Shown piece after piece: positions 43,568 to 53,728 of a stretch of 64,000 bases of DNA. How positions within the stretch are numbered: the stretch's first letter is position 1; each line of letters opens with the position of its first letter. The DNA is taken from NCBI RefSeq assembly GCF_012910955.1, contig NZ_WTVQ01000003.1:124001-188000 (forward strand). Direction: 5' to 3'. A program made the position numbers and the translations under genes. Under the pieces are notes generated by a model. That model was not told where the DNA came from. It ran no database searches and was given only the letters and a program-made list of their open reading frames with translations. The DNA is from Aromatoleum diolicum. Its GTDB lineage: Bacteria > Pseudomonadota > Gammaproteobacteria > Burkholderiales > Rhodocyclaceae.

Positions 43568-43834
43568 CTACTTGGGCTCGCCCGAGGCTGGCTTCGACTT
43601 CCTCTTCGCGTTCCCGAACTCGCGCAACTCGTTGACGATCGCCGTGGCCTTCGCATCGGTACCGAAGGCGATGTTCAGAAGTACTTGGACGGGGGCGGGG
43701 ATTTCGCGGCCGGATTCGTAGCGGCTGCCGCCCGACTGCGTGGTCTGGAACGGCGACCAGAACTCGGACTGGTTCAGATTCAGCTTGCGGCGCAGTGAGC
43801 GGACCTCGTCGCCGGTGTAGCTCTTGAGCTTCAT
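43568..43834 (-). CDS. Small XRE-like HTH protein
   Basis: An 88-residue helix-turn-helix protein: YTGDEVRSLRRKLNLNQSEF, then GGSRYESGREIPAPVQVLLN. The short tail ends with KRKSKPASGEPK. It resembles single-domain phage/R-M controllers. ATG at 43834 has GAGGA upstream. First gene of the leftward XRE/SNase/MmeI-like/HipA-like/HIRAN unit and therefore its likely autoregulator; it might also act as the HipB-like partner of the kinase. Confidence 0.82.
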   Translation of the reverse strand: MKLKSYTGDEVRSLRRKLNLNQSEFWSPFQTTQSGGSRYESGREIPAPVQVLLNIAFGTDAKATAIVNELREFGNAKRKSKPASGEPK

Positions 43835-44020
43835 GGTAGGTCCTCGCTGTTCCGACCGCATATTTTATGCTGACCCGTCCAGCGCCTTCACCCGTCGGCA
43901 TTGACAAGTTGTTGGAGGGGCTTCACTTCCGGCTCCTGTAGCGCCGCGCGACCATTGTAGTTCAGCCGGGGTTGTTCGCTCGGCGTAGGGTATCGATACC
44001 ACCCCTGACTGGAGGCTGCC

Positions 44021-44740
44021 ATGTGCGGTCGCTATGCCCTGTATGGCCCTCATTCGCGGTTGCGAGAACAGTTCGGCGTCGAGCCCGGCGATCTCGTCGA
44101 CCGGTACAACATCGCGCCTTCGCAGCCGGCATTGGTCGTGCGCTGCGGCGCCGATGCTCATCGCGATCTTGTCGCTGCCCGTTGGGGGTCTGTTGCCGTC
44201 TTGGGTGAAGGATCCCGGTAAGCTCGCCCAGCCGATCAACGCGAAGGTCGAGACTGCAGACGCGAAGCCGATGTTCAGGCACGCATTCAAGCGCTCGCGC
44301 GTGCTTGTGCCTGCGTCTGGGTTCTATGAGTGGGTGCCCGTGGCCGGCTACAAGCAGCCATACTTCATCCGGCCGGCAGGCGGTGAGGCGCTGTTTGGCT
44401 TCGGTGGGCTACTTGAGCACTGGGACGGGCCCGAGGGGCTGTTGTGACGTTTGCGATTTTCACCACCGTTGCAAACGACTTAATGCGGTCGATCCACGAT
44501 GGCATGCCGGTAATTGTCCAGCCTGAGGACTAAACCAGCTTGGCTGGATCCCGGCGTCTCGGATGCGCACCTCCTGTGAGAGTTGGCCGGCGAGTATCCG
44601 GCCGAGCGCATGGACGCCTATCCGGTCGGGCGCGCAGTCGGGAATCTCCGGGCGCAAGGACCGGGCCTCATCGAGCCGATCGAATCGGACAGTGTCTCAC
44701 CGTTGAGCAGTGTGCGATTGCAGGGGCGAAGTAGGAAGGC
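44021..44740 (+). pseudogene. Broken SRAP (YedK/HMCES) gene
   Basis: The start reads MCGRYALYGPHSRLREQFG with the catalytic Cys2 and NIAPSQPALVVR, the hallmarks of SRAP abasic-site crosslinkers. A 1-nt insertion in a G run near 44187-44191 shifts the frame to LPSWVKDPGKLAQPINAK and SGFYEWVPV. A stop at 44445 and another frame change follow (FTTVANDLMRSIHDGMPV), then a stop at 44531 before AWLDPGVSD and YPAERMDAYPVG. Every expected SRAP block is present but in three frames, so it is a recent pseudogene. Confidence 0.82.
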
Positions 44741-45129
44741 GACCCAATCCTGACGTTCGAGGATGTCGGCAAGTAGTTCGGTGTCTCGAGGAAAGCCGAG
44801 CAGAAGCGCGCGAAGGGGCGCCGGGTTCGCAAGAATTGACGGTCGGTTGAGGTTAGGCGCTTGTGCTCATATTCATATAGACCGTCCAGTTGACAGCAAA
44901 GTTGACGAAATTGACGACGAAGCAAAGTTGTCGATGAGGAATAGTTGACCAAGCTGTCGATGAGGTAAGGCCGGCAGCCGAGGTGTGGCGCAAGAACGTT
45001 CGGGCGAAGGTTCTGCAGCGCCGCCGCGACGAAGGCAACCGCTCCGCAAACTCGCCCCGAGGCGCTGCAGCTCGACGTCAGGCGGGGTGTGGGTGGCGTG
45101 TTTGCTGGCTGGCATGCACAGTTTGATTT

Positions 45130-45151
45130 TGGCTACACCGTGGCTACACGA
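45130..45151 (+). repeat. 22-bp direct repeat, right copy
   Basis: Exact copy of 28310-28331. It lies 55 nt from the attR core, against 117 nt for the left copy from attL, both in the same orientation. Confidence 0.7.
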
Positions 45152-45166
45152 GCCCGGAAAGCAAAA

Positions 45167-45190
45167 AGGCCAATCCCGAAGAATTGGCCT
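45167..45190 (-). terminator. Element-supplied terminator for tRNA-Met
   Basis: On the minus strand AGGCCAAT and ATTGGCCT form a perfect 8-bp stem with an 8-nt loop, followed by TTTTTGCTTT. It ends transcription of the reconstructed tRNA gene, replacing the host terminator now stranded at 28104-28133. Confidence 0.75.
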
Positions 45191-45206
45191 AAGTGCATGA
45201 TTTCGT

Positions 45207-45283
45207 TGGTGGTGATGGGCGGAATCGAACCGCCGACCTATGGGTTATGAATCCATCGCTCTAACCGTCTGAGCTACATCACC
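45207..45283 (-). tRNA. tRNA-Met (CAT), 77 nt, with encoded CCA; contains attR
   Basis: On the minus strand the gene folds as a complete cloverleaf: acceptor GGTGATG/CATCACC, D-arm AGCTCAGACGGTTAGAGC, anticodon CAT in loop TTCATAA, and T-arm GGCGGTTCGATTCCGCC, ending ACCA. Its 3' 48 bases (45207-45254) equal attL and were supplied by the integrated element, which regenerated an intact gene. tRNA-Ile2 (lysidine-modified CAT) is the alternative, but the acceptor and arms fit elongator Met. Confidence 0.92.
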
Positions 45284-45335
45284 GCGCGAGCCTGCTAATA
45301 TAGCGGTTTGCGAAACCGCGCGTCAATACGCAACG

Positions 45336-46673
45336 ATGAAGAAACTTTACATCCGCACCTTCGGGTGCCAGATGAACGAATACGACTCCGACAAGATGGC
45401 GGACGTGCTCGGGGCGACCGAGGAACTGGTCAAGACCGACAACCCGGAAGAGGCGGACGTGATCCTCTTCAATACCTGCTCGGTGCGCGAGAAGGCGCAG
45501 GAGCGGGTGTTTCACGACCTCGGGCGGGTCAAGCATCTGAAGCAGGCCAATCCGAACCTGATCATCGGTGTCGGCGGCTGTGTCGCAAGCCAGGAAGGCG
45601 CTGCGATCGTCGCGCGTGCCCCCTACGTTGACGTCGTGTTCGGGCCGCAGACGCTGCACCGCCTGCCGCAGCTCATTGCCGAGCGTCGCTACAGCGGCCG
45701 TTCGCAGGTCGACATTTCGTTCCCCGAGATCGAGAAGTTCGACAACCTGCCGCCGGCGCGGGTGGAGGGGGCGAGCGCCTTCGTGTCGATCATGGAAGGC
45801 TGCTCGAAGTACTGCACCTTCTGCGTCGTGCCCTATACGCGCGGCGAGGAAGTGTCACGGCCGCTGGATGACATCCTGACCGAGGTCGCCGGGCTGGCTG
45901 ATCAGGGCGTCAAGGAGATCACGCTGCTCGGGCAGAACGTCAATGCGTGGCGCGGCGAGATCACGCGCAATGGGGGCGAGCAGGGCGATTTCGCCTTCCT
46001 GCTCGAATGCGTTGCCGAGATGCCCGGCATCGAGCGCCTGCGTTACACGACATCGCATCCGCGCGAGATGACGCAGCGGGTGTTCGACGCCTACGCGAAC
46101 ATCCCGAAGCTCGTCAGCCATCTGCATCTGCCGGTGCAGTCGGGCTCGGACCGCATCCTCGCGGCGATGAAGCGCGGCTATTCGGTGCTCGAATTCAAGT
46201 CGGTCGTCAGGAAACTGCGCGCAGCGCGGCCGGATCTGTCGCTGTCGTCCGACTTCATCGTCGGCTTCCCGGGCGAGACCGAAGAGGATTTCGAGAAGAC
46301 GATGAAGCTGATCGACGAACTCGGTTTCGACGCCTCGTTCAGCTTCGTCTACAGCGCGCGTCCCGGCACGCCGGCGGCAGACATGGAAGACCCGGTGCCG
46401 CAGGAAACCAAGCTGCGCTGGCTCGCGCGGCTGCAGAAGCGCATCGACGAACAGGCGCAGGCAATCAGCCGCAGCATGGTCGGGCGCGTCGAACGCGTGC
46501 TCGTCGAAGGGCTGTCGCGCAAGGACTCGACGGAACTGGCTGGGCGCACCGACAATAGCCGCGTCGTCAATTTCGTCGGCAATCCGCGCCTGATCGGCCA
46601 GTTTGTCGATGTCACCATCACCGCCGCGCTGCCGCACAGCCTGCGTGGCGAAATCCTGACGAGAGAGGTCTGA
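45336..46673 (+). CDS. miaB: tRNA-2-methylthio-N6-isopentenyladenosine synthase MiaB
   Basis: A 445-residue radical-SAM methylthiotransferase modifying A37 of tRNAs that read UNN codons. Seen: N-terminal MTTase motif [19 protein letters not shown] with Cys ligands ([24 protein letters not shown]), radical-SAM cluster [16 protein letters not shown], and a C-terminal TRAM domain ([18 protein letters not shown]). It heads the core operon miaB-phoH-ybeY-corC-lnt and is divergent from tRNA-Met. Confidence 0.97.
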   Translation: MKKLYIRTFGCQMNEYDSDKMADVLGATEELVKTDNPEEADVILFNTCSVREKAQERVFHDLGRVKHLKQANPNLIIGVGGCVASQEGAAIVARAPYVDVVFGPQTLHRLPQLIAERRYSGRSQVDISFPEIEKFDNLPPARVEGASAFVSIMEGCSKYCTFCVVPYTRGEEVSRPLDDILTEVAGLADQGVKEITLLGQNVNAWRGEITRNGGEQGDFAFLLECVAEMPGIERLRYTTSHPREMTQRVFDAYANIPKLVSHLHLPVQSGSDRILAAMKRGYSVLEFKSVVRKLRAARPDLSLSSDFIVGFPGETEEDFEKTMKLIDELGFDASFSFVYSARPGTPAADMEDPVPQETKLRWLARLQKRIDEQAQAISRSMVGRVERVLVEGLSRKDSTELAGRTDNSRVVNFVGNPRLIGQFVDVTITAALPHSLRGEILTREV

Positions 46674-47648
46674 ATGGGGCGGCCGACCGAAGTGGTGCTG
46701 GATCCGCTCGACAACGAGCGGCTGGCGAACCTGTGTGGTGCGCTCGACGAGAACCTGCGGCAGATTGAAACCGCATACGACGTGACGATCGCGCGCCGCG
46801 GCGAGCGCTTCACGCTGCAGGGGCATGCGGCGCAGGCGCAACTCGCGGCAAAGGCGCTGCGCGAGTTCTACGAACAGGCCGACGAGCATCTGACTGTCGA
46901 TGACATCCAGCTTGGCCTGATCGAGCTCGCAAACCGTCGCCAGAACGACCAGCCGGCGCCGGCCTTGCTCACGCGCAAGACCGAACTGCATGGCCGCACG
47001 CCGCGCCAGATCGACTACCTGCGCAACATCCAGGCGCACGACATCACCTTCGGCATCGGCCCGGCGGGCACCGGCAAGACCTATCTCGCGGTCGCCAGCG
47101 CGGTCGATGCCTTCGAGCGCCAGCTCGTCGAACGCATCATCCTGACCCGTCCGGCGGTCGAGGCGGGCGAGCGCCTCGGCTTTTTGCCCGGCGATCTCGC
47201 GCAGAAGGTCGATCCCTATCTGCGCCCGCTCTACGACGCGCTCTACGACCTGATGGGCTTCGACCGTGTCGCCAAACTGTTCGAGCGCGGCAGCATCGAG
47301 ATCGCGCCGCTCGCCTTCATGCGCGGGCGCACGCTGAACCACGCTTTCATCATCCTCGACGAGGCGCAGAACACGACGCCCGAGCAGATGAAGATGTTCC
47401 TGACGCGCATCGGGATCGGTGCGAAGGCCGTCGTCACCGGCGACCTGACGCAGATCGATCTGCCGCGCGGTCACCGCAGCGGCCTGCTGGAAGCGCGCGA
47501 AGTGCTGGCGGCGGTGCGCGGCATCGCCTTCACCGAGTTCCAGAAGGAGGACGTCGTGCGTCATCCGCTGGTGGCGCGCATCGTCGAGGCCTACGACAAC
47601 CAGACTGCACGCGACGCGCAGGCTGCGCTCGCCGCCAAGAAGGGGTAA
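46674..47648 (+). CDS. ybeZ: PhoH-like ATPase (YbeZ)
   Basis: A 324-residue PhoH-family RNA-associated ATPase: Walker [21 protein letters not shown], Walker [21 protein letters not shown], and a KH-like N-terminus ([14 protein letters not shown]). It usually works with YbeY in rRNA maturation. Its ATG directly follows the miaB stop with no gap, and ybeY starts 5 nt after it. Confidence 0.95.
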   Translation: MGRPTEVVLDPLDNERLANLCGALDENLRQIETAYDVTIARRGERFTLQGHAAQAQLAAKALREFYEQADEHLTVDDIQLGLIELANRRQNDQPAPALLTRKTELHGRTPRQIDYLRNIQAHDITFGIGPAGTGKTYLAVASAVDAFERQLVERIILTRPAVEAGERLGFLPGDLAQKVDPYLRPLYDALYDLMGFDRVAKLFERGSIEIAPLAFMRGRTLNHAFIILDEAQNTTPEQMKMFLTRIGIGAKAVVTGDLTQIDLPRGHRSGLLEAREVLAAVRGIAFTEFQKEDVVRHPLVARIVEAYDNQTARDAQAALAAKKG

Positions 47649-47652
47649 GCGC

Positions 47653-48138
47653 TTGGCTACTGAAGTGTCATCGCCGCACTTGAATCTCGCGGTGCAAAAG
47701 GCCATCGGCAGGGCGAACCGGGCGCAGTCGCCATCGGCACAGAGTATCCGGCGCTGGGCGCTGGGTGCCCTTCGCGGCGATGCCGACGTTACCGTGCGGC
47801 TGGTCGGCGCGCCCGAAGGGCGTACCCTCAACCGCGACTACCGTGGCAAGGACTACGCGACGAACGTGCTGACATTCGTCTATGGTGAAGGCGAGGTCCT
47901 GCCGCAGGGCGAGGCCGACGCGCCCTTGGCGGGTGACCTGGTGTTGTGCGTGCCTGTAGTCGTGCGCGAGGCTGCCGAACAGGGCAAGCCGCTTGAGGCA
48001 CGTTTCGCCCACCTCGTGGTGCACGGCATGCTGCATCTGCAGGGTTACGATCACGAGGTCGCCGACGAAGCCGAGGAGATGGAAGCACTCGAAACGCAGA
48101 TTCTCGCTACGCTCGGTTACCCCAATCCCTACGCCTGA
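47653..48138 (+). CDS. ybeY: Endoribonuclease YbeY
   Basis: A 161-residue rRNA maturation endonuclease with the zinc-binding [13 protein letters not shown] (H-x3-H-x5-H) and the upstream [16 protein letters not shown] segment. A TTG start is the only one near the conserved N-terminus, an uncommon choice for this locus. Part of the tightly packed miaB operon. Confidence 0.95.
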   Translation: MATEVSSPHLNLAVQKAIGRANRAQSPSAQSIRRWALGALRGDADVTVRLVGAPEGRTLNRDYRGKDYATNVLTFVYGEGEVLPQGEADAPLAGDLVLCVPVVVREAAEQGKPLEARFAHLVVHGMLHLQGYDHEVADEAEEMEALETQILATLGYPNPYA

Positions 48139-48165
48139 ACGCGTTGTTTCGACGCTATCGCACCC

Positions 48166-49002
48166 ATGGATCCCGCTTCCGCCAGACCAACCCTGCTCGA
48201 ACGACTGTCCGCCTTGCTGTCCCGTGAACCGGAGGACCGTGAAGAGCTGATGGCGCTGCTGCATTCGGCCTTCGAGCGCAACCTGCTCGATGCCGATGCG
48301 TTGTCGATCATCGAGGGGGCGCTGCAGATTTCCGACACGCAGGTCGGTGACGTGATGCTGCCGCGCGCGCAGATGGACGTGATCCGCCTGGACGAACCCA
48401 TCGACAAGATTGCGGCCTACGTCATCGACACCGGCCATTCCCGTTTTCCGGTGGTCGGCGAAAGCAAGGACGACGTCGTTGGCATCTTCCTCGCGAAGGA
48501 TCTGTTGCGCTATTTCGCGGGCCGCGAATTCGACCTGCGAATGGCGATGCGACCGGCGGTGTTCGTCCCCGAGTCGAAACGGTTGAACGTCCTGTTGCGC
48601 GAATTCCGCATCAGTCGCAATCACATGGCCATCGTCGTCGATGAATACGGTGGGGTGGCGGGCCTGGTCACGATCGAGGACGTCCTTGAGCAGATCGTCG
48701 GCGACATCGAGGATGAATACGACCAGATCGAAGCGAGCGACAACATCCAGCTCGAACCGGACGGACGCTATCGTGTCAAGGCGACCACCGAGATTGCCGA
48801 ATTCAATGCCGCGTTTGGTACGGACTTCAGCAATGCCGACGTCGACACCGTGGGCGGGCTGCTGATCCGACAGCTCGGGCGTCTGCCGGGGCGTGGCGAA
48901 GCGCTTGTGCTCGGTGGTCTGAAGCTCCAGGTGTTACGCGCCGATAGTCGGCGCGTGTACACGCTGCTCGTAGAGTGCGCGTCGCTGCAGGCGGGCGCCT
49001 GA
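48166..49002 (+). CDS. corC: CorC/YbeX-type CBS-domain protein
   Basis: A 278-residue cytosolic protein: two CBS domains (VMLPRAQMDVIRLDEPIDKI, then AIVVDEYGGVAGLVTIEDVL) and a CorC/HlyC C-terminal domain (LIRQLGRLPGRGEALVLGGL). Linked to magnesium/cobalt efflux and ribosome homeostasis. Its stop overlaps the lnt start by one base (TGATG). Confidence 0.93.
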   Translation: MDPASARPTLLERLSALLSREPEDREELMALLHSAFERNLLDADALSIIEGALQISDTQVGDVMLPRAQMDVIRLDEPIDKIAAYVIDTGHSRFPVVGESKDDVVGIFLAKDLLRYFAGREFDLRMAMRPAVFVPESKRLNVLLREFRISRNHMAIVVDEYGGVAGLVTIEDVLEQIVGDIEDEYDQIEASDNIQLEPDGRYRVKATTEIAEFNAAFGTDFSNADVDTVGGLLIRQLGRLPGRGEALVLGGLKLQVLRADSRRVYTLLVECASLQAGA

Positions 49003-50489
49003 TGCCTGTGGCATTGATCCTGAGTGCCGTTGCGGGCGCTGTGTCGGTTTTCGCGTTTGCGCCCTTCGACGTTTTTTTTCTGGGGCAGGTCAGTCTCGCA
49101 TTGCTCACGCGGGTTCTGCGCGGGGTGCAGAGCCCGCGTGAGGCCTTCCGCACAGGATTCGTGTGGGGCCTCGCGGCTTTCCTCTGCGGCGTGTCCTGGC
49201 TTTATATCGCGCTCCACCGTTTTGGCGGTATGCCGATGCCGCTCGCCGGGCTGGCGATCGTGCTCTTCTGCGCCTATCTCGCGCTTTTTCCGGCGTTCGT
49301 CGCCGCATTCTTCGTGCGCTTTCGCCAGGGCAGTGCGATCCGGCAGGCGGGCCTGTTCGCCGGACTCTGGCTGGTCTTTGAAGTTTTGCGCGGCTGGCTG
49401 TTCACCGGTTTTCCGTGGTTGGCGATGGGGTATTCGCAGACCCCGCCGAGCCCGCTCGCCAGCTTCGCCCCCGTGCTTGGCGTCTATGGCGTAAGCGGCT
49501 TGCTGGCCTTCGTCGCAGCCGTTGTTGCCCTCACGCCGTGGCGCCAGGTGCGTCCCGCGGCCGCGGGTTGGATGGTAATCATTTCGCTCGGGGTCGGCGG
49601 CCACTATCTCGGGCGTGTTACGTGGACCGAGCCGGCTGGCAAGCCGATCGACGTGGCCCTGATCCAGACCAACATCGAGCAGGGCCTGAAATGGCGTCCT
49701 GAACGGCTCGCGGAATGGCTCGAGACGAATGTGCAGCTGGCGCGCGAACATTCCGCGGATCTCGTGGTGCTGCCCGAGACTACGCTGCCGCTGCTCGCGG
49801 ATCGGTTGCCCGATGGTTATCTCGAAGCCTTGGCCGCCCCGGCACGGGCGGCGGGCGGCGATCTGGTGCTGGGGGTGTTCCTGCGTGATACGGGGGGGGC
49901 GATCTACAACGCCGCGCTCAGTCTCGGCACCTCGCCCAGCCAGACCTACGCCAAGCAGCACCTCGTCCCCTTCGGCGAGTATTCACCACCTTTTTTTGAC
50001 TGGTTCTACCGTCTTGTCGACATTCCGATGTCCGATCAGACGCGTGGTGCGAAAAATCAGCCCCCGATGCGGCTGGGCGAGCAGCGCGTCGCGATCAACA
50101 TCTGTTACGAGGATCTGTTCGGGAGCGAACTGATTCGCAGCCTGCCCGAAGCGACGCTGCTGCTCAATATCTCGAATCTGGCATGGTACGGCGACTCCTT
50201 CGCCCAGCCGCAACACCTCCAGATCGCACGCATGCGTGCGCTGGAAACCGGACGGCCGATGCTGCGTTCGACCAACACCGGCATGACCGCACTGGTGCAG
50301 CCGGACGGCAGCGTCGCCGGAGTGCTGCCCGCCTTCGAACAGGGCGCCCTGCGGATCGCGGTGCAGGGCTACGAGGGGCTCACGCCTTACGCGCGCTGGG
50401 GCGATGCCATGGCGCTGCTGCTTGGGCTGGCGACCATCCTGATCGGTCTGGCGCCGGCGATACGTGCCCGCGTATTGCGTTCCGCCTGA
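49002..50489 (+). CDS. lnt: Apolipoprotein N-acyltransferase
   Basis: A 495-residue inner-membrane enzyme adding the third acyl chain to lipoproteins. At least six N-terminal hydrophobic segments precede a periplasmic nitrilase domain with the catalytic triad: Glu in [12 protein letters not shown], Lys in [15 protein letters not shown], Cys in [12 protein letters not shown]. One more hydrophobic helix ends the protein. ATG at 49002 is chosen by TGATG overlap with corC. Confidence 0.96.
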   Translation: MPVALILSAVAGAVSVFAFAPFDVFFLGQVSLALLTRVLRGVQSPREAFRTGFVWGLAAFLCGVSWLYIALHRFGGMPMPLAGLAIVLFCAYLALFPAFVAAFFVRFRQGSAIRQAGLFAGLWLVFEVLRGWLFTGFPWLAMGYSQTPPSPLASFAPVLGVYGVSGLLAFVAAVVALTPWRQVRPAAAGWMVIISLGVGGHYLGRVTWTEPAGKPIDVALIQTNIEQGLKWRPERLAEWLETNVQLAREHSADLVVLPETTLPLLADRLPDGYLEALAAPARAAGGDLVLGVFLRDTGGAIYNAALSLGTSPSQTYAKQHLVPFGEYSPPFFDWFYRLVDIPMSDQTRGAKNQPPMRLGEQRVAINICYEDLFGSELIRSLPEATLLLNISNLAWYGDSFAQPQHLQIARMRALETGRPMLRSTNTGMTALVQPDGSVAGVLPAFEQGALRIAVQGYEGLTPYARWGDAMALLLGLATILIGLAPAIRARVLRSA

Positions 50490-50593
50490 GGGTTTGGCAG
50501 CCCGTTACGTGCCTGCGTCGGTGTCCGGGCGGCAATGCGGAGCGGGCCGAACCCCTTGTCTGCGCGACGTGTATGCCAATTTCCGGCGCAAAC

Positions 50594-50623
50594 TTCGACC
50601 CGCCCGCCGAATGCCAGTAAAAT
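50594..50623 (+). promoter_or_regulatory. Putative glyQS promoter
   Basis: TTCGAC (50594-50599) and TAAAAT (50618-50623) are 18 nt apart and lie 60 nt before the glyQ start, inside the 193-nt lnt-glyQ gap. The boxes are imperfect, so this is tentative. Confidence 0.45.
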
Positions 50624-50682
50624 CCGCTCTTTGCGTTCGCCGCGCGGCCTGCGTGCCGCCGCCTCAAGCTGTCCGAGAGACC

Positions 50683-51615
50683 ATGTCCCTGCACAAACCC
50701 ACTTTCCAGCAAGTCATCCTGACGCTTCAGCAGTTCTGGGGCGATCGCGGCTGCGTGCTGCTGCAGCCCTACGACCTCGAGGTCGGCGCCGGCACCTCGC
50801 ACACCGCGACCTTCCTGCGCGCGATCGGCCCCGAGCCGTGGAACGCCGCCTACGTGCAGCCCTCGCGCCGCCCCAAGGATGGCCGCTACGGCGAAAACCC
50901 GAACCGCCTGCAGCATTACTACCAGTACCAGGTCGTGCTCAAGCCCTCGCCGCTGAACATCCAGGAGCTGTATCTCGACTCCCTGCGTGCGCTGGGTATC
51001 GACACCAACGCGCATGACGTGCGCTTCGTCGAGGACGACTGGGAAAATCCGACGCTCGGCGCCTGGGGGCTAGGCTGGGAAGTGTGGCTCGACGGCATGG
51101 AAGTCACGCAGTTCACCTACTTCCAGCAGGTCGGTGGCCTCGACTGCAAGCCGGTGCTGGGCGAGATCACCTATGGTCTGGAGCGCCTGGCGATGTACCT
51201 GCAGGGCGTCGAGAACGTCTATGACCTGATCTGGGCGGTGTATCCGGACGGCTCGAAGGTCACCTACGGCGACGTCTTCCACCAGAACGAAGTCGAGCAA
51301 TCGAAGTACAACTTCGAGCACGCGAACGTCGACTTCTTCTTCTCGCTGTTCGGCAACTACGAGTCCGAAGCCAAACGCCTGATGGAAGCCGGTCTCGCGC
51401 TGCCGGCCTATGAAATGGTGCTGAAGGCCGCGCACAGCTTCAACATGCTCGATGCGCGCGGTGCGATCTCGGTGACCGAGCGCGCCGCCTACATCGGCCG
51501 CATCCGCAACCTGTCGCGCGCCGTCGCGCAGGCCTACTACGAATCCCGCGAGAGTCTGGGCTTCCCGATGCTCAATCCGAATGCCGTTGCCAAGAACACC
51601 CCGGAGGCTGCGTGA
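50683..51615 (+). CDS. glyQ: Glycyl-tRNA synthetase alpha subunit
   Basis: A 310-residue catalytic subunit of the bacterial alpha2-beta2 enzyme. N-terminus [20 protein letters not shown] and class-II motif [20 protein letters not shown] are characteristic, and [11 protein letters not shown] follows. It overlaps glyS by one base or more (TGATG), as usual for the pair. Confidence 0.97.
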   Translation: MSLHKPTFQQVILTLQQFWGDRGCVLLQPYDLEVGAGTSHTATFLRAIGPEPWNAAYVQPSRRPKDGRYGENPNRLQHYYQYQVVLKPSPLNIQELYLDSLRALGIDTNAHDVRFVEDDWENPTLGAWGLGWEVWLDGMEVTQFTYFQQVGGLDCKPVLGEITYGLERLAMYLQGVENVYDLIWAVYPDGSKVTYGDVFHQNEVEQSKYNFEHANVDFFFSLFGNYESEAKRLMEAGLALPAYEMVLKAAHSFNMLDARGAISVTERAAYIGRIRNLSRAVAQAYYESRESLGFPMLNPNAVAKNTPEAA

Positions 51616-53702
51616 TGTCCGTCGCTTCCCTGCTCGTCGAACTATTGACCGAAGAACTCCCGCCGAAGGCCCTGCCGCGCCTCGGTGAAACCTTTGCCAC
51701 GCGCATCTTCGAAGGACTCAAGGCGCGCGACCTGCTCGCAGAGGACAAGGGCTTCCGCTGGTACGCCGCGCCGCGCCGCCTTGCGATAACTGTCCCGGCT
51801 GTCCGCGCGGACGCGCCGGCACGCGAAGTCACCGAAAAGATCATGCCGGTGCAGGTCGCGCTCGACGCAGAAGGGCGCCCGACCGCGGCGTTGCTGAAGA
51901 AACTTGAAGCCAAGGGCATCGCCCCCGAAGCCGTAGCAAGCTTCGAACGGCGCATGGACGGCAAGGCCGAAGCCTTGTTCTACACCCGTAACGAAGCCGG
52001 TGCCGCGCTCGACGAGGTGCTCGCGTCCATCGTGCAGGATGCCGTCAAGGCGCTGCCGATTCCCAAGCTGATGCGCTGGGGCGCGGGCGAGGCGCAATTC
52101 GTGCGCCCGGTGCATAAGCTCGCGATGCTCCACGGCCCACGCGTCGTGCCGGGGCGCGTGCTCGACCTCGAGGCTGGCCGCCTGACGATGGGGCATCGCT
52201 TCATGAGCCGTGGCGCGATCGAACTCGCGACCGCCGAAGCCTACGAGCCGACCTTGCTCGCCGAAGGCAAGGTGATCCCCGACTTCGCCGAGCGTCGCGC
52301 CGACATCGAGCGCCAGCTCGTCGCGACTGCCGCCGCGCAGAACGCGAGCCTTGGCGAATACGCCGACCTGCTCGACGAAGTCTGCGCACTGGTCGAGCAT
52401 CCGACCGTCTACGTCGGCGAATTCGAGGCCGAATTCCTCGCCGTGCCGCAGGAGTGCCTGATCCTGACGATGCGCGCGAACCAGAAGTATTTCCCCTTGT
52501 TCGACGCCGCCGGCAAGCTGCTGAACCGCTTCCTGATCGTCTCGAACATGAACCTGGCCGACCCGTCGAACATCGTCACCGGCAACCAGCGTGTCGTGCG
52601 CCCGCGCCTGTCGGACGCGCGTTTCTTCTTCGAACAGGACCGCAAGCATACGCTGGAGAGCCGTTTGCCGCGTCTCGCGCCGGTGGTCTACCACAACAAG
52701 CTCGGCAGCCAGCTCGAACGCGTCGAACGCCTCGAACGCCTGGCCGGCTGCATCGCCGGCCGCCTGCATGTTGATGCAGCCGCGGCCGCGCGCGCCGCGC
52801 GCCTCGCGAAGGCCGACCTCGTCAGCGACATGGTCGGCGAGTTCCCCGAACTGCAGGGCATCATGGGGCGCTACTACGCGCTCAACGATGGCGAAGGCGC
52901 GGTGGTCGCCGACGCGATCCAGTCGCATTACCAGCCGCGCTTCGCCGGCGACGCCCTGCCGGTGGGCAACGCCGCCTGCGCCGTGGCGCTCGCCGACAAG
53001 CTCGATGCGATGGTGGGCTTCTTCGGCATCGGCCAGTTGCCGACCGGTGACAAGGATCCCTTCGGCCTGCGCCGCGCCGCGCTCGGTGTGCTGCGCATCC
53101 TGATGGAAGCGCCGCTGCCGCTCGATCTCGCCGAACTAATCGGCGACGCCGCGGCCGGCTTCAAGCCGGGCCTGTTGACCGCGAAGGGATTCGAGGCGCA
53201 ACTGCTCGATTTCATGTTCGAACGCCTGCGCAACCTGCTGCGCGACGCCGGTCACGCCGTCGACGTCGTCGATGCAGTGCTCGCGCTGCGCCCCACGCGC
53301 ATGGACCTCGTCTCGCCCAAGCTCGACGCCGTGCGGGTGTTCCGTGCGTTGCCGGAAGCCGAGGCGCTCGCCGCGGCGAACAAGCGCATCGTCAACATCC
53401 TCAAGAAGGTCGAAGGCGAGCTGCCCGAGCCCGACATCGCACTGCTGCAGGAAGAGGCCGAAAAGGCGCTGTTCCACCGGGTTGTCGAGGTCGCGCCGCT
53501 GGTCCGCTCGCACGTCGCGAACGAGGATTACACCGATGCGCTGTGCGTGCTTGCCGGTCTGCGCGCGGCAGTCGACAGCTTCTTCGACGGCGTAATGGTG
53601 ATGGCAGAAGAGCCGCTCACCCGTCAGAATCGTCTCGCGCTGCTGCGTCAGCTCGCCGGCCTGATGAATCAGGTCGCGGATCTGTCGCGGCTCTCTGCCT
53701 GA
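51615..53702 (+). CDS. glyS: Glycyl-tRNA synthetase beta subunit
   Basis: A 695-residue tRNA-binding subunit. Typical segments: [20 protein letters not shown] at the N-terminus, [31 protein letters not shown], and a C-terminal anticodon-binding domain ([20 protein letters not shown]). Starts at ATG 51615 in TGATG overlap with glyQ; a GTG at 51612 is the alternative. Confidence 0.97.
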   Translation: MSVASLLVELLTEELPPKALPRLGETFATRIFEGLKARDLLAEDKGFRWYAAPRRLAITVPAVRADAPAREVTEKIMPVQVALDAEGRPTAALLKKLEAKGIAPEAVASFERRMDGKAEALFYTRNEAGAALDEVLASIVQDAVKALPIPKLMRWGAGEAQFVRPVHKLAMLHGPRVVPGRVLDLEAGRLTMGHRFMSRGAIELATAEAYEPTLLAEGKVIPDFAERRADIERQLVATAAAQNASLGEYADLLDEVCALVEHPTVYVGEFEAEFLAVPQECLILTMRANQKYFPLFDAAGKLLNRFLIVSNMNLADPSNIVTGNQRVVRPRLSDARFFFEQDRKHTLESRLPRLAPVVYHNKLGSQLERVERLERLAGCIAGRLHVDAAAAARAARLAKADLVSDMVGEFPELQGIMGRYYALNDGEGAVVADAIQSHYQPRFAGDALPVGNAACAVALADKLDAMVGFFGIGQLPTGDKDPFGLRRAALGVLRILMEAPLPLDLAELIGDAAAGFKPGLLTAKGFEAQLLDFMFERLRNLLRDAGHAVDVVDAVLALRPTRMDLVSPKLDAVRVFRALPEAEALAAANKRIVNILKKVEGELPEPDIALLQEEAEKALFHRVVEVAPLVRSHVANEDYTDALCVLAGLRAAVDSFFDGVMVMAEEPLTRQNRLALLRQLAGLMNQVADLSRLSA

Positions 53703-53728
53703 CCCGGACCCAGCACGGAGCGCACGCC

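Larger units (their letters stand above)
28145..45206. mobile_element. 17-kb integrative element in tRNA-Met
   Basis: The element is bounded by 48-bp direct repeats (28145-28192 and 45207-45254), the second being part of the complete tRNA-Met gene. An integrase gene lies beside attL. The interior carries an HTH protein, a Toprim/ATPase replication protein, iteron-like repeats and two restriction/defence-like operons. No conjugation, capsid or portal genes were found, so it is neither a full ICE nor a prophage; a satellite-like or mobilisable defence island fits better. No other copy or excision evidence is visible. Confidence 0.9.
44741..45206. promoter_or_regulatory. Right end of the element: degenerate arm-site-like repeats, no gene
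   Basis: No credible gene. A run of short direct repeats of AAGTTGAC/AAGTTGTC-type words lies at 44887-44958 (about 44887, 44898, 44907, 44924, 44941, 44951), spaced 9-17 nt. The 22-bp GGCTACACC repeat is at 45130-45151 and a terminator at 45167-45190. Clustered short repeats next to attR are typical integrase or IHF-type recombination sites. Confidence 0.55.

Noticed and set aside
43865-44290. Minus-strand frame opposite the SRAP gene
   Set aside because: The plus strand shows MCGRY and other SRAP blocks.
28145-45254. Prophage
   Set aside because: No capsid, terminase, portal, tail or lysis genes seen; integrase and primase alone do not make a phage.
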